A stretch of DNA of 64,000 nt, taken from NCBI RefSeq assembly GCF_014217545.1, contig NZ_CP043178.1:3720001-3784000 (forward strand). Reading direction: 5' to 3'. The translations under genes were made by a program, and so were the position numbers. This DNA is from Pseudarthrobacter sp. NBSH8 (GTDB lineage Bacteria; Actinomycetota; Actinomycetes; Actinomycetales; Micrococcaceae). Shown here piece by piece: positions 34,564 to 44,308 of this stretch (positions within the stretch are counted from its first letter, which is position 1; every line of letters starts with the position of its first letter). Under the pieces are notes generated by a model. That model saw only the letters and a program-made list of their open reading frames with translations, had not been told where the DNA came from and did no database searches.

Positions 34564-36705
34564 TTAGGTCAGGAAGCCCAGGTGGGCCTCATAACGGTCC
34601 AGGACGTCGTCGATCATTTGCTGGTGAGTTACGCCCATCAGGTCGTAGCCCTCGGAGCCAGTCTGGGCGAAGACTTCCACGCGATAGTAGACGTCGGTTT
34701 CACGGGACATGCGCCCGCCGAATATAGGCACCGGGGCTTCCACGGCCTGGACCTGATACAGGAAGTCGCGGTGGTCCGGGATGGTGACCAAAAGCGCGTA
34801 GCTGGAGATGCCGGGGTGTTCGTTCGCGACGATGTCCAAGGTGGCGTGGTGTCCCTGAGCAATGAATTCCCCAACCAGTTCCGCCAGGGCCGGTTGTGCG
34901 GTGCCTTCCATAAACAGAGCCACCTCTTTCTTCGACGGGTAGGACCGTATCCCTGCCAGCCGCTGGCGCCAGGTGCGGTCCCGCACGTGGCCTCCGTGCA
35001 CCGCCATTGCCTGCCTGCGTAGCACCTGGCCCTCACGCTCTGCCCGCTCCATCCGCAGTGCCTTGGAGAAGGAAGCCATCACCAGCCAGGCGATGATCGT
35101 CACCGGCAGGGCGAAGATCAGCGTCGCGTACTCCATGGTGGTCACGCCGCCAGCCACCAGCATCGCGATGGTCAGCACCGCCGTGAGCGCTGCCCAGAAG
35201 ATGCGCAGCCATTTGGCCCCATCCTGCGAAGGATCCGGGATGGTGGAGGAGAAATTGGACATCACCATGGCGCCGGAGTTGGCGCTGGTGAGATAGAACA
35301 GTACGCCGGACAACGTCCCCAACCCGATCAGGAAACCGGCGCCGGGGAACATACCCAACAGCGCATACCAGCCCTGTTCCGGGCTGTCGATGGCCAGCTG
35401 AGCGAACTCGGTATTCCCGCTGAGGACCTCGTGCATGGCGCTGTTGCCGAAGATGCTCACGATCAGGAAGTCACACAGCACCGGGGCGGTGATGGCTGCG
35501 ATGACGAACTCCCGCAGCGTCCGCCCGCGTGAGATACGGGCCAGGAACAGGCCCACAAACGGCCCCCAGGCAAGCCAGAACGCCCAGAAGAACAACGTCC
35601 AGCCAGCCATCCACTCCGAGCCGCCCTCCTCGTACGCAAAGGTCTGCAGGGTGCGGTCGGGCAGGGTGAAGATAAACCGGCCGATGTTCTCCACCAACGA
35701 GTTGAGCAGGAAGGAGGTCTGGCCGGTCACCAGGATGTAAAGCAGCATGGCCGCGGAGCTCCAGATATTCAACTCGGAAATCCAGCGGATCCCTTTGTCA
35801 ACCCCCGACGTGCACGCCGCGATCGTCAGGACGACGGCAACAATCACCAACGCGATCTGCAGGGCCAGGCCTTGCTCCAGGCCGAACAACAAGGCGAAAC
35901 CGACATTCAGCAACACCACGCCGATCCCCATGGACGTGGCCACGCCGAAGACAGTGCCGACGAGGGTGACGATGTCGATCGCGTCGCCGATCCCGCCCCG
36001 GACCCGCTTGCCCAGCAACGGATACAGGGCCGCCCTGATGGACAGCGGCATGCCCCAGCGGTAAGCGAAGTACCCCATGGCCATACCGAGGAGCGCATAC
36101 ATGGCCCAGCCGGCCACGCCATAGTGGAACATGGTCCACACCACGGCGTCCTGGGCCGCCGCCGGCGTCTGTCCCTGGCCCGCAGGCGGGTTCATGTACT
36201 GGCTAATGGGCCCGGTCACCGAGAAGAAAAGCATGTCGATGCCCACTCCGGCCGCGAACAGCATGGCCACCCACGTGAAAAGCTTGTACTGCGGGCGGGA
36301 GTGGTCCGGACCGAGCCGGACCGAGCCTTCCTTGGACAGTGCCACCCACAGCACAAACCCGATCACCACTGTGACGGTGAGGACGTAAAACCAGCCGAGG
36401 CTCTCCGCGACCCAGGCCACCACCGTCTTCATGGTGCCGGCCGCACCCGTCGGCGTGAGCATCGCCCAGATAGAGAAGGCGATGATGATGGCTGAGGCGA
36501 TGATGAAGACGCGCCAGTTGACCCTGGGCCCGCGGTCCTGAATGAGTTCGGCGGGCGCCTCGCTCAGTTCGTGGCTGGAGACGGGAGGGCGGTTTTGGAA
36601 GTCGGGGCCGTTGTGCCGCCGGTCCGTGCCGCCGAGTTGGGTGCGCGGGATCAGCTTCTTCGGTGACCCGTCCTGGGTGTGACGCGCGTCTCCTTGTTCG
36701 GCCAT
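34564..36705 (-). CDS. BCCT-family betaine/choline-type transporter
   Basis: 713 residues with about twelve membrane helices. After an 80-residue polar N-terminus come the family's GWFYVLTV, MLFAAGVGIDMLFFSVTGP (Gly-rich cation site), HYGVAGWAMYALLGMAMGYFAYR and the tryptophan-rich WTLFFWAFWLAWGPFVGLFLARISRGRTLREF (about 368-400). These indicate Na+- or H+-coupled uptake of betaine, choline or carnitine for osmoprotection. The long C-terminal cytosolic domain (about 540-713) is BetT-like. The frame continues past the stop, so the tail may be shortened. Confidence 0.92.
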   Translation of the reverse strand: MAEQGDARHTQDGSPKKLIPRTQLGGTDRRHNGPDFQNRPPVSSHELSEAPAELIQDRGPRVNWRVFIIASAIIIAFSIWAMLTPTGAAGTMKTVVAWVAESLGWFYVLTVTVVIGFVLWVALSKEGSVRLGPDHSRPQYKLFTWVAMLFAAGVGIDMLFFSVTGPISQYMNPPAGQGQTPAAAQDAVVWTMFHYGVAGWAMYALLGMAMGYFAYRWGMPLSIRAALYPLLGKRVRGGIGDAIDIVTLVGTVFGVATSMGIGVVLLNVGFALLFGLEQGLALQIALVIVAVVLTIAACTSGVDKGIRWISELNIWSSAAMLLYILVTGQTSFLLNSLVENIGRFIFTLPDRTLQTFAYEEGGSEWMAGWTLFFWAFWLAWGPFVGLFLARISRGRTLREFVIAAITAPVLCDFLIVSIFGNSAMHEVLSGNTEFAQLAIDSPEQGWYALLGMFPGAGFLIGLGTLSGVLFYLTSANSGAMVMSNFSSTIPDPSQDGAKWLRIFWAALTAVLTIAMLVAGGVTTMEYATLIFALPVTIIAWLVMASFSKALRMERAEREGQVLRRQAMAVHGGHVRDRTWRQRLAGIRSYPSKKEVALFMEGTAQPALAELVGEFIAQGHHATLDIVANEHPGISSYALLVTIPDHRDFLYQVQAVEAPVPIFGGRMSRETDVYYRVEVFAQTGSEGYDLMGVTHQQMIDDVLDRYEAHLGFLT

Positions 36706-36767
36706 GAAATCCCATGCTAGTCTACGGTCCGAATCGAGTCAGCGAATCGGGATCGATGCCCCGCCGG

Positions 36768-38681
36768 TCATGCCTCCTGGGACGGCTCCCCGTTCTCACG
36801 GCGCGGGAGGAGCGGGGCGAAAAACGCGGCGAATTCCGCCGTCGCGCCCAACGGCAGGACGTTGGCCACGTACTGGTCAGGCCGCACCACCACAACCACG
36901 CCGCCGCGGTCCAGGCCGCGGAGCTCGAAGATGTCAGCTGCGGGATCGGTGGCGTAGACCTTCTCGTAGTCCGTCAGCTGGAACGGCCCGACTGACGGCT
37001 TGAACACCGCCGGGACAGCACCGATATCAAGGTTTGTGTGGTCCTGCTGGTAGATGACCTTCACGTCGAACCACGCGTCCCGGTCAGCGCCCGACGGCGT
37101 CGCGGCCAGCGGCGATTCGGGCGAGTTCGCGATCCACCCGGCAAAGTCGATGACGGATGACGTCGCCGCAGCGGGTGCTGCCGGGTCGGCGAAGACGTAG
37201 ATGCGCCACCGGCCGTCCGCCGTGGCGTGGTGGCCGAGATGCATCGGGTTGCCGTCGCATACCCGCACCACTGGCGCGGACTTGAACCGTTTGCCGATGG
37301 GGAAGCCGGCGGCCAGGTGCTGGTGCACCGGTTCTGCGGTGACCATCGACGGCGTGTACTGGGTCATAAAGCCCGCGGGGAACTCGGCCGTGCTGACGTA
37401 GAAGTCCTCAAGCTCGGAGGGGTTCGCAAACTCCTCGGGCTTCTTCGCCATCATGGTGGACCACTCTTTGTCGAAGTCGATCAGGTTCTTGGCCACCACC
37501 TGGCGCTCCGCCGAGTAGGTGGCCAGCAGGCTTGCCGGGCTGCGGCCTTCGAGCACATGTCCGAGCTTCCAGCCGAGGTTGAAACCGTCCTGCAGGGAGA
37601 CATTCATGCCCTGGCCGGCCTTGGCGCTGTGCGTGTGGCACGCATCGCCGGTGATGAACACGCGGGGTGTGCGCGTCCCGCGCTGGTCCGGCAGGACGTC
37701 GTCGAACCTGTCCGTGAGGCGGTGGGCGACCTCATACACGCTGTGCCAGGCGACGTTGCGGACGTCCAGGGTGTACGGGTGCAGGATGGTGTTCGCGTGG
37801 CCGATGATCTGCTCGATGGTGGTGCTGCGCACCGCCCCGTGGTCCTCCGGCACGACCTCGCCGAGGTCAACGTACATGCGGAAGAGGTGGCCGCCTTCGC
37901 GTGGGATCAGCAGGATGCTGCCGCCCGCACCGGACTGGATGGCGCATTTTGTGCGGATGTCGGGGAAGTCGGTGACGGCGAGGATGTCCATAACTCCCCA
38001 CGCGTGATGGGCCTGGTCACCGGACATGGTGCAGCCGATCGATTCGCGCACCTTGCTGCGGGCGCCGTCCGCGCCTACGACGTACCTGGCGCGGACCACC
38101 CGCACCTGGCCCTCCTCAGGGCCTGAACTGTGGACGAGCCTCACCGTGACAGGGTAGTCGCCGTCGCCAATTTCGAGGCTGACGAATTCATAGCCGTAGT
38201 CGGGCGACATCCGCGCTGGCGCGTTGGCCATGTATTCGGCGAAGTAGTCCAGCACACGGGCCTGGTTGACGATCAGGTGCGGGAACTCGCTGATGCCCGT
38301 AGGGTCGTCCGGCGTGCGGGCCGCGCGGGCGATCCGGGAATGGTCGGCGGGGTCCGGTTTCCAGAACGCCATTTCGGTGATGCGGTACGCCTCGGCGATG
38401 ATGCGCTCCGCGAAACCGAACGCCTGGAAGGTCTCGACGCTGCGGGCCTGGATTCCGTCCGCCTGGCCGATGACAAGCCGCCCGGGGCGGCGCTCCACGA
38501 TGCGCGTGGTGACGCCGGGGAACCGGGAAAGCTGGGCCGCAGTGAGCATGCCTGCGGGGCCCGTGCCCACGATGAGCACGTCCACTTCGTCGGGAAGTTC
38601 GGCAGGCCGGTCCAGACCGACGCCGGATGCTGACTGGACCCGCGGGTCACCGGATACGTAACCGTGGTGGTGGAACTGCAC
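36768..38681 (-). CDS. mobA: FAD-dependent aromatic monooxygenase, 3-hydroxybenzoate 4-monooxygenase type
   Basis: 637 residues. The N-terminus QFHHHGYVSGDPRVQ is characteristic of MobA-type enzymes. FAD-binding motifs are VLIVGTGPAGML (GxGxxG, about 35), YVVGADGARSKVRESIG (DG motif, about 200) and FITGDACHTHSAKAGQGMNVSLQDGFNLGWKL (GD motif, about 330). The C-terminal thioredoxin-like domain is that of phenol 2-monooxygenases. It hydroxylates a phenolic acid with NADPH and O2, probably 3-hydroxybenzoate to protocatechuate. GTG start after AGGAAAG. An IclR-like operator precedes it. Confidence 0.88.
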   Translation of the reverse strand: MQFHHHGYVSGDPRVQSASGVGLDRPAELPDEVDVLIVGTGPAGMLTAAQLSRFPGVTTRIVERRPGRLVIGQADGIQARSVETFQAFGFAERIIAEAYRITEMAFWKPDPADHSRIARAARTPDDPTGISEFPHLIVNQARVLDYFAEYMANAPARMSPDYGYEFVSLEIGDGDYPVTVRLVHSSGPEEGQVRVVRARYVVGADGARSKVRESIGCTMSGDQAHHAWGVMDILAVTDFPDIRTKCAIQSGAGGSILLIPREGGHLFRMYVDLGEVVPEDHGAVRSTTIEQIIGHANTILHPYTLDVRNVAWHSVYEVAHRLTDRFDDVLPDQRGTRTPRVFITGDACHTHSAKAGQGMNVSLQDGFNLGWKLGHVLEGRSPASLLATYSAERQVVAKNLIDFDKEWSTMMAKKPEEFANPSELEDFYVSTAEFPAGFMTQYTPSMVTAEPVHQHLAAGFPIGKRFKSAPVVRVCDGNPMHLGHHATADGRWRIYVFADPAAPAAATSSVIDFAGWIANSPESPLAATPSGADRDAWFDVKVIYQQDHTNLDIGAVPAVFKPSVGPFQLTDYEKVYATDPAADIFELRGLDRGGVVVVVRPDQYVANVLPLGATAEFAAFFAPLLPRRENGEPSQEA

Positions 38682-38716
38682 GGGCTTTCCTCACTTCGTT
38701 GTGTGGCTGGCAGATC

Positions 38717-38739
38717 TCGAGTTCGATAATAGAACTCGA
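38717..38739. promoter_or_regulatory. IclR-type operator upstream of mobA
   Basis: TCGAGTTC-GATAATA-GAACTCGA is a perfect 8-bp inverted repeat with a 7-bp spacer, 36 bp before the start. The core GTTCGATAATAGAAC closely resembles the GTTCGATAATCGCAC site of PcaR/PcaU-type IclR regulators of aromatic catabolism. No such regulator gene is adjacent. Confidence 0.6.
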
Positions 38740-38839
38740 TATTCTAAATATGAATACTGCCCTGAAGTGGAATTCTACGCGGCCGTGATCCAAGCCACAA
38801 CCTGCCCCTGCGACCGCGAGCCGGGGACCTCCGGTGCCG

Positions 38840-39232
38840 CTAACACATCGCCGGCGCTGCCGACATTCCGGGGCTGAACTGGCGGCGGGCCCAGCGGGCG
38901 AGTTTCTTGCCCTTGCCCTTCCACCAGTTGTCCTCGTCCTTGTCGTGGTGCAGGCGGAAGATGATCGCCACCATCACGAACATCGACATGCCAACATCCA
39001 TCCAGGACCAGGCCAGCGCGTCGATCAGCACGCTCATGCCGGCGGAGATGATGGACGGAACGGCCAGCGTCCGGAAGACCGTGCTGGCCACATAGCGCCG
39101 GTGCGACCTCGGCACGGACAGCGCCCGCACCATGTCAAAGCACACGCACACCACCACGACGGTCTGACCGATGGCAAGCAGTACCAGCCCAACACTGGAC
39201 CCTGCGAACATAACGACTGAAGAACCAAACAC
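38840..39232 (-). CDS. Small integral membrane protein of unknown function
   Basis: About 130 residues with three or four hydrophobic segments: SVGLVLLAIGQTVVVVCVCFDMVRAL, TLAVPSIISAGMSVLIDALAWSW, and GMSMFVMVAIIFRL. A basic C-terminus (WWKGKGKKLARWARR) should face the cytosol. I choose the GTG at 39232 because GGGGG lies seven bases upstream; an ATG at 39211 is also possible and the frame is open to 39343. No family recognised. It follows the urt operon on the same strand but is separated by about 130 bp. Confidence 0.55.
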   Translation of the reverse strand: MFGSSVVMFAGSSVGLVLLAIGQTVVVVCVCFDMVRALSVPRSHRRYVASTVFRTLAVPSIISAGMSVLIDALAWSWMDVGMSMFVMVAIIFRLHHDKDEDNWWKGKGKKLARWARRQFSPGMSAAPAMC

Positions 39233-39364
39233 GCGAAAACCCCCAGAGGCTCGAACCTGCGCTTGTGAGACCGAAGCTGAAGTTCCAGTCAAGCAAGTGG
39301 GGGTTGTCGGGTCACGAGTAGTGAGTACTCGCTTTTCGGGCATCAGGCGAGCGTTGTTGCTGCC

Positions 39365-40057
39365 TCAGATGAGCATCGCCTGCCGCACGTTGGCGGCCGA
39401 TGCGGCGCCGCCGGCTCCTGCGGAGGAGACCCGTCCGGCCGACAGGACGTAGTAGCTGTCCGCAGCATGGAGGGCAAAACCGATGTGCTGCTCCACCAGG
39501 AGGATGCTCATGCCGTCGCGCTGGGACAGCTTGACGATGGTCGCTTCGATCTCGGCCACAATGTTTGGCTGGATACCTTCGGTGGGTTCGTCGAGTATCA
39601 GGAGGCGCGGGTCAGTGATCAACGCCCGGGCGATGGCCAATTGCTGCCGCTGGCCACCCGAGAGGAGCCCGGCCCGACGTGCCAGCAGCGGCCGGAGCGC
39701 GGGAAACATGTCGAGGGCCTCGGCCACGCGTTCAGCCCCGTTCCTGCGTCCGTCCGCGATGAGCTGCAGATTCTCCATAACGGACAGCTGCCCGAATGAC
39801 TGCTGGCCCTGCGGTACATAGGCCATTCCACGCGCTACGCGCTGGTGTGGGCGGAGGCCCGAGATATCCTCCCCGTCCAGGGAGATTCGTCCTGCCATGG
39901 GTTTGAGGAGCCCGACGACGGCGCGGAGCAGTGTCGTTTTGCCGGCGCCGTTGTGCCCCAGGACGGAGACGACGGCTCCCTCCTGGACGCTGACGCTCAC
40001 CCCGGACAGCACCTGGGTACGGCCGTAGCCGGTCTGCAGATTTTCGATTTCGAGCAT
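39365..40057 (-). CDS. urtE: Urea ABC transporter ATP-binding protein UrtE
   Basis: A 230-residue ABC ATPase of the LivF type. Walker A is GHNGAGKTT (about 35-43), the Q-loop VPQGQQSFGQLSVMENL contains the UrtE-typical QGQ sequence, the signature is LSGGQRQQLAIARAL and Walker B is LLILDEPTEGIQPN. It pairs with UrtD to energise the UrtBC channel. Its ATG overlaps the urtD stop (ATGA), and it closes the five-gene operon. Confidence 0.92.
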   Translation of the reverse strand: MLEIENLQTGYGRTQVLSGVSVSVQEGAVVSVLGHNGAGKTTLLRAVVGLLKPMAGRISLDGEDISGLRPHQRVARGMAYVPQGQQSFGQLSVMENLQLIADGRRNGAERVAEALDMFPALRPLLARRAGLLSGGQRQQLAIARALITDPRLLILDEPTEGIQPNIVAEIEATIVKLSQRDGMSILLVEQHIGFALHAADSYYVLSAGRVSSAGAGGAASAANVRQAMLI

Positions 40058-40860
40058 CAGTGGCCTTCCGTTCCCGAGGTCCCCAGATAAACGTCCTGCA
40101 CCTTTTTGTCTGCCTGCACCTGCGCTACGCTGCCCTCGCTGAGAACCTTGCCCGCAGCAAGGACAGAAACCGACGTGGCGAACTCCCGGACGAAGTCCAT
40201 GTCGTGCTCAATCACCAGCGTGATCCGGTTGGCCGCGATGCGGCGCAGCAGTTCGCCGGTTTCCCCGCGCTCATCCTGGCTCATCCCGGCGATTGGCTCG
40301 TCCAGCAGGAGTACGTCTGAATTCTGAACCAGGAGCATACCGATCTCCAGCCACTGTTTTTGCCCGTGGGCGAGGATGCCCGCCATTTTGTCCGCCGCGC
40401 CCTGCAGGCCGATGATCTCCAACGCCTCCTCCACGGCCGGCTCCACGGATTTCCGCCGGCGCAGCATCTGGAGCGGGCTCCGGCCGGAGCCTGCGGCGAT
40501 GTCGAGGTTCTGGAGCACGGAGAGGTTCTCAAACACGCTTGCGGTCTGGAAGGTGCGCCCCACACCCAGCCGGGCAATCTGGTGCACTTTGCGGCCGAGG
40601 ACCTCCGTGCCGGTATGGTTCACGGACCCCGTAGCCGGCACCAGGCCTGTGATGGCATCGATTACCGTCGTTTTCCCGGCACCATTGGGGCCGATCAGGA
40701 ACCGCAGGTCGCCCTGGATCACATCAAGGTTGACGTTGTCCACGGCGAGGAATCCATCAAAGGAAACCGAGAGATTACGGACTTCAAGGTATTTTGGCCG
40801 GCCGCGGCGCCATCCCCCGGCTTGTGGTTCCCCGTCAGGGAGCAGTGTGGGTGTTGTCAT
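40057..40860 (-). CDS. urtD: Urea ABC transporter ATP-binding protein UrtD
   Basis: A 267-residue LivG-type ABC ATPase. Walker A is GPNGAGKTTVID (about 58), followed by GVGRTFQTASVFENLSVLQNL, the degenerate signature LAHGQKQWLEIGMLL (typical of UrtD) and VLLLDEPIAGMSQDE. Overlaps urtC by four bases. Confidence 0.93.
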   Translation of the reverse strand: MTTPTLLPDGEPQAGGWRRGRPKYLEVRNLSVSFDGFLAVDNVNLDVIQGDLRFLIGPNGAGKTTVIDAITGLVPATGSVNHTGTEVLGRKVHQIARLGVGRTFQTASVFENLSVLQNLDIAAGSGRSPLQMLRRRKSVEPAVEEALEIIGLQGAADKMAGILAHGQKQWLEIGMLLVQNSDVLLLDEPIAGMSQDERGETGELLRRIAANRITLVIEHDMDFVREFATSVSVLAAGKVLSEGSVAQVQADKKVQDVYLGTSGTEGH

Positions 40861-42032
40861 CTGCTGACCGCCTCAGGCTTGCTGGCTTTGACTTCGACGT
40901 TGGGGCCGGGCGCGTTGGTACTGGTCGCTGCAGGCGTTGAAGCTGCGGTCCATGGCGCTCCGGGCGTTGACGCTGCGGGCAGAGTTCTGCGCCATCTGCC
41001 CAGCAGTGACGGCAAAGAGGCAAGGCCGCCCGGCATAAACCCTATGACCAGGACAAACAGCAGTCCCTGGAAGTACACCCAGAACGACGGGAAAGTGGAG
41101 GACAGGCTGGACTGGGCGGCGGCGACGCTGACAGCGCCGAGGACGGGCCCCAAGAGGGTGGCGCGGCCGCCGATTGCGACGCCGATAAGGAAGGCGATGG
41201 ACGGGATCACGCCCACGTCTGCAGGTGAGATGATCCCAACGAGCGGGACGAACAGCGCCCCTGCAACGCCCGCCAGGACGGCGGCAACCACGTAGATAAC
41301 GGTTTTGACGGTCGCCGGATCGTAGCCCAGGAAACGGACGCGCTCCTCCTGGTCCCGAACCGCCACCAGCAGCTCGCCGAACCGGCTGTGCATCAGCTGC
41401 CGGGCAATGGCGACCGACACCAGCAGGACCACCGCAGCGATCATGTACAACATGAGCTTGTTGTTCGGGTCCTTCAGGTCAAAACCGAAGAAGGAGCGGA
41501 ACCCGTTGAGTCCGTTGGACCCGCCGGTTGTTGCCTGCTGGCCAATCAGGAACACGGCGAAGGCGGCCGCCAGGGCCTGGCTGAGAATTGCGAAATAGGC
41601 ACCTTTGACGCGCCGCTTGAAGATCGCCAAACCCAGGACGAGTGCCACCAGTCCGGGAACCAGGACCACGGCCAGGAGTGTCACCGCCGGGCTCCGGAAC
41701 GGTTCCCACCAGCCGGGCACCTCGCCACTGCCGTACAGGGACATAAAGTCCGGCACCCCGGAGCCGCCGAAGAGCGACGCGTCGGCCAGTTTCATGTGCA
41801 TGGCCATGATGTAGGCGCCAAGCCCGAAAAACACGCCCTGGCCCAGGGTGAGCATGCCGCCGCGACCCCAGGCAAGGCCGATGCCGACTGCCACGATCGC
41901 AAAGCAGAGGAACTTCCCCAACAGGCCCAGGTTGAACGCCGGAAGTACCGCGGGTGCAACGCCCAGGAGCAGGACTGCGCCAAGGGTGAATCCGGCCGCG
42001 GGTCCCAGCCGCCCGCGCAACAGTCTTTTCAT
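40857..42032 (-). CDS. urtC: Urea ABC transporter permease UrtC
   Basis: 391 residues from the ATG at 42032, which overlaps the urtB stop. LivM-type permease with about ten helices and the hallmark GRGGMLTLGQGVFFGLGAYIMAMHMKL (about 55-80). The EAA-like cytosolic loop includes LVAVRDQEERVRFLGYDPATVKT. A Pro/Ala/Thr-rich tail of about 45 residues (TPGAPWTAASTPAATSTNAP) follows the last helix, longer than usual. A longer open frame beyond 42032 runs antisense-like into urtB and is not coding. Confidence 0.92.
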   Translation of the reverse strand: MKRLLRGRLGPAAGFTLGAVLLLGVAPAVLPAFNLGLLGKFLCFAIVAVGIGLAWGRGGMLTLGQGVFFGLGAYIMAMHMKLADASLFGGSGVPDFMSLYGSGEVPGWWEPFRSPAVTLLAVVLVPGLVALVLGLAIFKRRVKGAYFAILSQALAAAFAVFLIGQQATTGGSNGLNGFRSFFGFDLKDPNNKLMLYMIAAVVLLVSVAIARQLMHSRFGELLVAVRDQEERVRFLGYDPATVKTVIYVVAAVLAGVAGALFVPLVGIISPADVGVIPSIAFLIGVAIGGRATLLGPVLGAVSVAAAQSSLSSTFPSFWVYFQGLLFVLVIGFMPGGLASLPSLLGRWRRTLPAASTPGAPWTAASTPAATSTNAPGPNVEVKASKPEAVSR

Positions 42033-42913
42033 GCCAGGCTCCTTGTTTTGAGGCTGAAGATGCCCTGCGGCCGAAGCTGGAGGAACACCACAATCACGAT
42101 CAGGATCAGGACCTTGCCGATGCTGGCCGTCGTCGAGTATTCGAAGGCGGACTGCAGCACTCCCAAGGCAAAGGCCGCGATGACTGCCCCCTTGATCTGG
42201 CCGATGCCGCCGGCCACCACCACCAGGAAGGCATCCACTATGTAGTTGGTGCCGAGGTACGGGCTTGTTGAACCAATGAGGGTGACCGCGACGCCGGCGA
42301 TGCCGGCCAGGCCCGAACCAATGAAGAAGGTCAGCTGGTCGCTGCGCCGGGTTGACACCCCGCTCGTTTCCGCGAGGTCCCGGTTCAGCACAACAGCCCG
42401 TATACGGCGCCCGAGCGGCGTGGCCTTCAGGAGGAGGACCAGCCCGGCGAGGCACAGCAGGGAGAGCCCCAGGATGAAGAGCCGGGTGAGCGGGATCGGA
42501 GCGCCGAGGAGCTCGATATTCCCCTGCAGCCACGCCGGCGTCCGGACATCGACGCTGGGTGCGCCGAAAATGTCGCGTGCGGCCTGCTGCAGGATGAGTG
42601 CCACTCCGAAAGTGACCAGGAGGGTGTCCAGAGGCCTGTGGTACATCCGGCGCAACAGCACCTCCTCGAGCACCAGCCCCAGGACACCTCCCACCAAAAA
42701 GCCCGCGGGAATGGACACCAACAGTGATACGCCGGCGTCGGAGATGGCCTGCTGGACCACAAAGGCCGTGTAGGCACCGGCCATCATGAACTCACCATGG
42801 GCCATGTTGATGACCCCCATCTGGCCGAAGGTCAACGACAGTCCCAGTGCCGCCAGAAGCAGCACGGAGCCGAGGCTGAGTCCGGCGAACATCTGCCCTA
42901 TCAGGAGTTCCAT
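42029..42913 (-). CDS. urtB: Urea ABC transporter permease UrtB
   Basis: 294 residues from the ATG at 42913 (MELLIGQMFAGLSLGSVLLL). LivH-type permease with LTFGQMGVINMAHGEFMMAGAYTAF (about 33-57), the Urt/Liv family signature, and a C-terminal GIGQIKGAVIAAFALGVLQS. It forms the membrane channel with UrtC. Starting further upstream would overlap urtA coding sequence. Confidence 0.93.
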   Translation of the reverse strand: MELLIGQMFAGLSLGSVLLLAALGLSLTFGQMGVINMAHGEFMMAGAYTAFVVQQAISDAGVSLLVSIPAGFLVGGVLGLVLEEVLLRRMYHRPLDTLLVTFGVALILQQAARDIFGAPSVDVRTPAWLQGNIELLGAPIPLTRLFILGLSLLCLAGLVLLLKATPLGRRIRAVVLNRDLAETSGVSTRRSDQLTFFIGSGLAGIAGVAVTLIGSTSPYLGTNYIVDAFLVVVAGGIGQIKGAVIAAFALGVLQSAFEYSTTASIGKVLILIVIVVFLQLRPQGIFSLKTRSLA

Positions 42914-42947
42914 TCCAGCAGGCCTTTCGTCGATGTTTGCGCGGCCG

Positions 42948-44213
42948 CTACTTGGCCAGGCCCGTGGCCCAGTCGTAGGTGGCCAGGTACGGATCCGGCT
43001 CAACGGCGGCGGGCGATGACCACACTGTCTCGATCAGGCCCGCTGAATTGATCTTGCCAATTCGGGGGGTCTTGGTGATGTGGTTGTTCTCCCCGTTGAC
43101 CGTGACCAGGCCTTCGGGCGCTTCGAAGGTCACACCGTCCGCGGCGGCCTGCACCTTGTCCACGTCAAATGAAGCTGCCTTCTCCACCATGGCTTTCCAC
43201 AGGAACAGCGACGTGTACGCAGCTTCCATGGGGTCGCTCGTGACCCGCTCCGCGCCGAACTTCGCCTTGAACGCTGCCACGAACTTCGTGTTGGCCGGCG
43301 TGTCCAGCGTTTGGTAGTAATCCCAGGCAGTCAGCTGGCCTTGGACGTTGTCCAGTCCGACGCCGGGGACTTCCTCCTCGGCGATGGAAACGGAGACCAC
43401 AGGCATGCTGTCCGCCGTCAGGCCAACGCTCTTGTACTGACGGAAGAAGGCAACGTTGCTGTCGCCGTTGAGGGTATTGAAAACCGCATCGGCTTTGGAG
43501 TCCCGGACCTTGTTGACGATGGTGGAGAATTCCGTGGATCCCAACGGGGCGTACTCTTCCCCGAGGACTTCGATCCCCTTGGCTGCCGCGTAGGCCTGGA
43601 TGATCTTGTTGGCTGTACGCGGGAAGACATAGTCACTGCCCACCAGGAAGAGGGACTTGGTTCCCTGCTCGGCCAGGTAGTCCAGGGCTGGAATGATCTG
43701 CTGGTTGGTGGTGGCCCCGGTGTAGAAGATGTTCTTGGACGATTCCAGGCCTTCGTACTGCACCGGGTAGAACAGCAGCGCGTCGTTGGCCTCAAACACG
43801 GGGAGCATCGCCTTGCGGCTTGATGATGTCCAGCCGCCGAACACCGCGGCGGTGCAGTCCTGCTGGATCAGTTTCCCGGCACGCTCCGCGAACTTGGTCG
43901 GTTCGCTGGCGCCGTCCTCACTGATGACCTCAAGCTTTTTGCCCAGAACACCGCCGGAACCATTGATTTCCTCGGCGGCCAGGGTCAGAGAGTCGAAGAC
44001 GGTGCTCTCGCTGATTGCCATGGTGCCTGAGAGCGAGTTGATGAACCCCACTTTGACGCTGCTGCCCGAAGTGTCAACACAGGACGTGCCGCTGCTCGCG
44101 GCGGAGCCGGCGGACGCCGGATCGGCTATCTGGCTGCCGCAACCCGTTAGGACTGTGGCCATGGCGGCCGCCGCCAGAGGAAGGAAAGCGCGTTTGGTGA
44201 TCAAAAACCTCAT
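42948..44213 (-). CDS. urtA: Urea ABC transporter substrate-binding lipoprotein UrtA
   Basis: 421 residues. The signal peptide ends in a lipobox (MATVLTGC, Cys about 25). The mature protein is a Liv-type type I binding protein with [39 protein letters not shown] and [35 protein letters not shown], the UrtA-specific block. It captures urea (or short amides) outside the membrane for UrtBC. First gene of the operon; its upstream region holds phased GAAAC half-sites. Confidence 0.94.
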   Translation of the reverse strand: MRFLITKRAFLPLAAAAMATVLTGCGSQIADPASAGSAASSGTSCVDTSGSSVKVGFINSLSGTMAISESTVFDSLTLAAEEINGSGGVLGKKLEVISEDGASEPTKFAERAGKLIQQDCTAAVFGGWTSSSRKAMLPVFEANDALLFYPVQYEGLESSKNIFYTGATTNQQIIPALDYLAEQGTKSLFLVGSDYVFPRTANKIIQAYAAAKGIEVLGEEYAPLGSTEFSTIVNKVRDSKADAVFNTLNGDSNVAFFRQYKSVGLTADSMPVVSVSIAEEEVPGVGLDNVQGQLTAWDYYQTLDTPANTKFVAAFKAKFGAERVTSDPMEAAYTSLFLWKAMVEKAASFDVDKVQAAADGVTFEAPEGLVTVNGENNHITKTPRIGKINSAGLIETVWSSPAAVEPDPYLATYDWATGLAK

Positions 44214-44308
44214 GTGTACCTGCTTCTCACTCCGCCGCTGCGCTGGGCAGCGGCTCGCCTCCGAGGTCCGTCAGAAGTGACCCCTTGCGATGAACGTAGA
44301 AGCGAATT

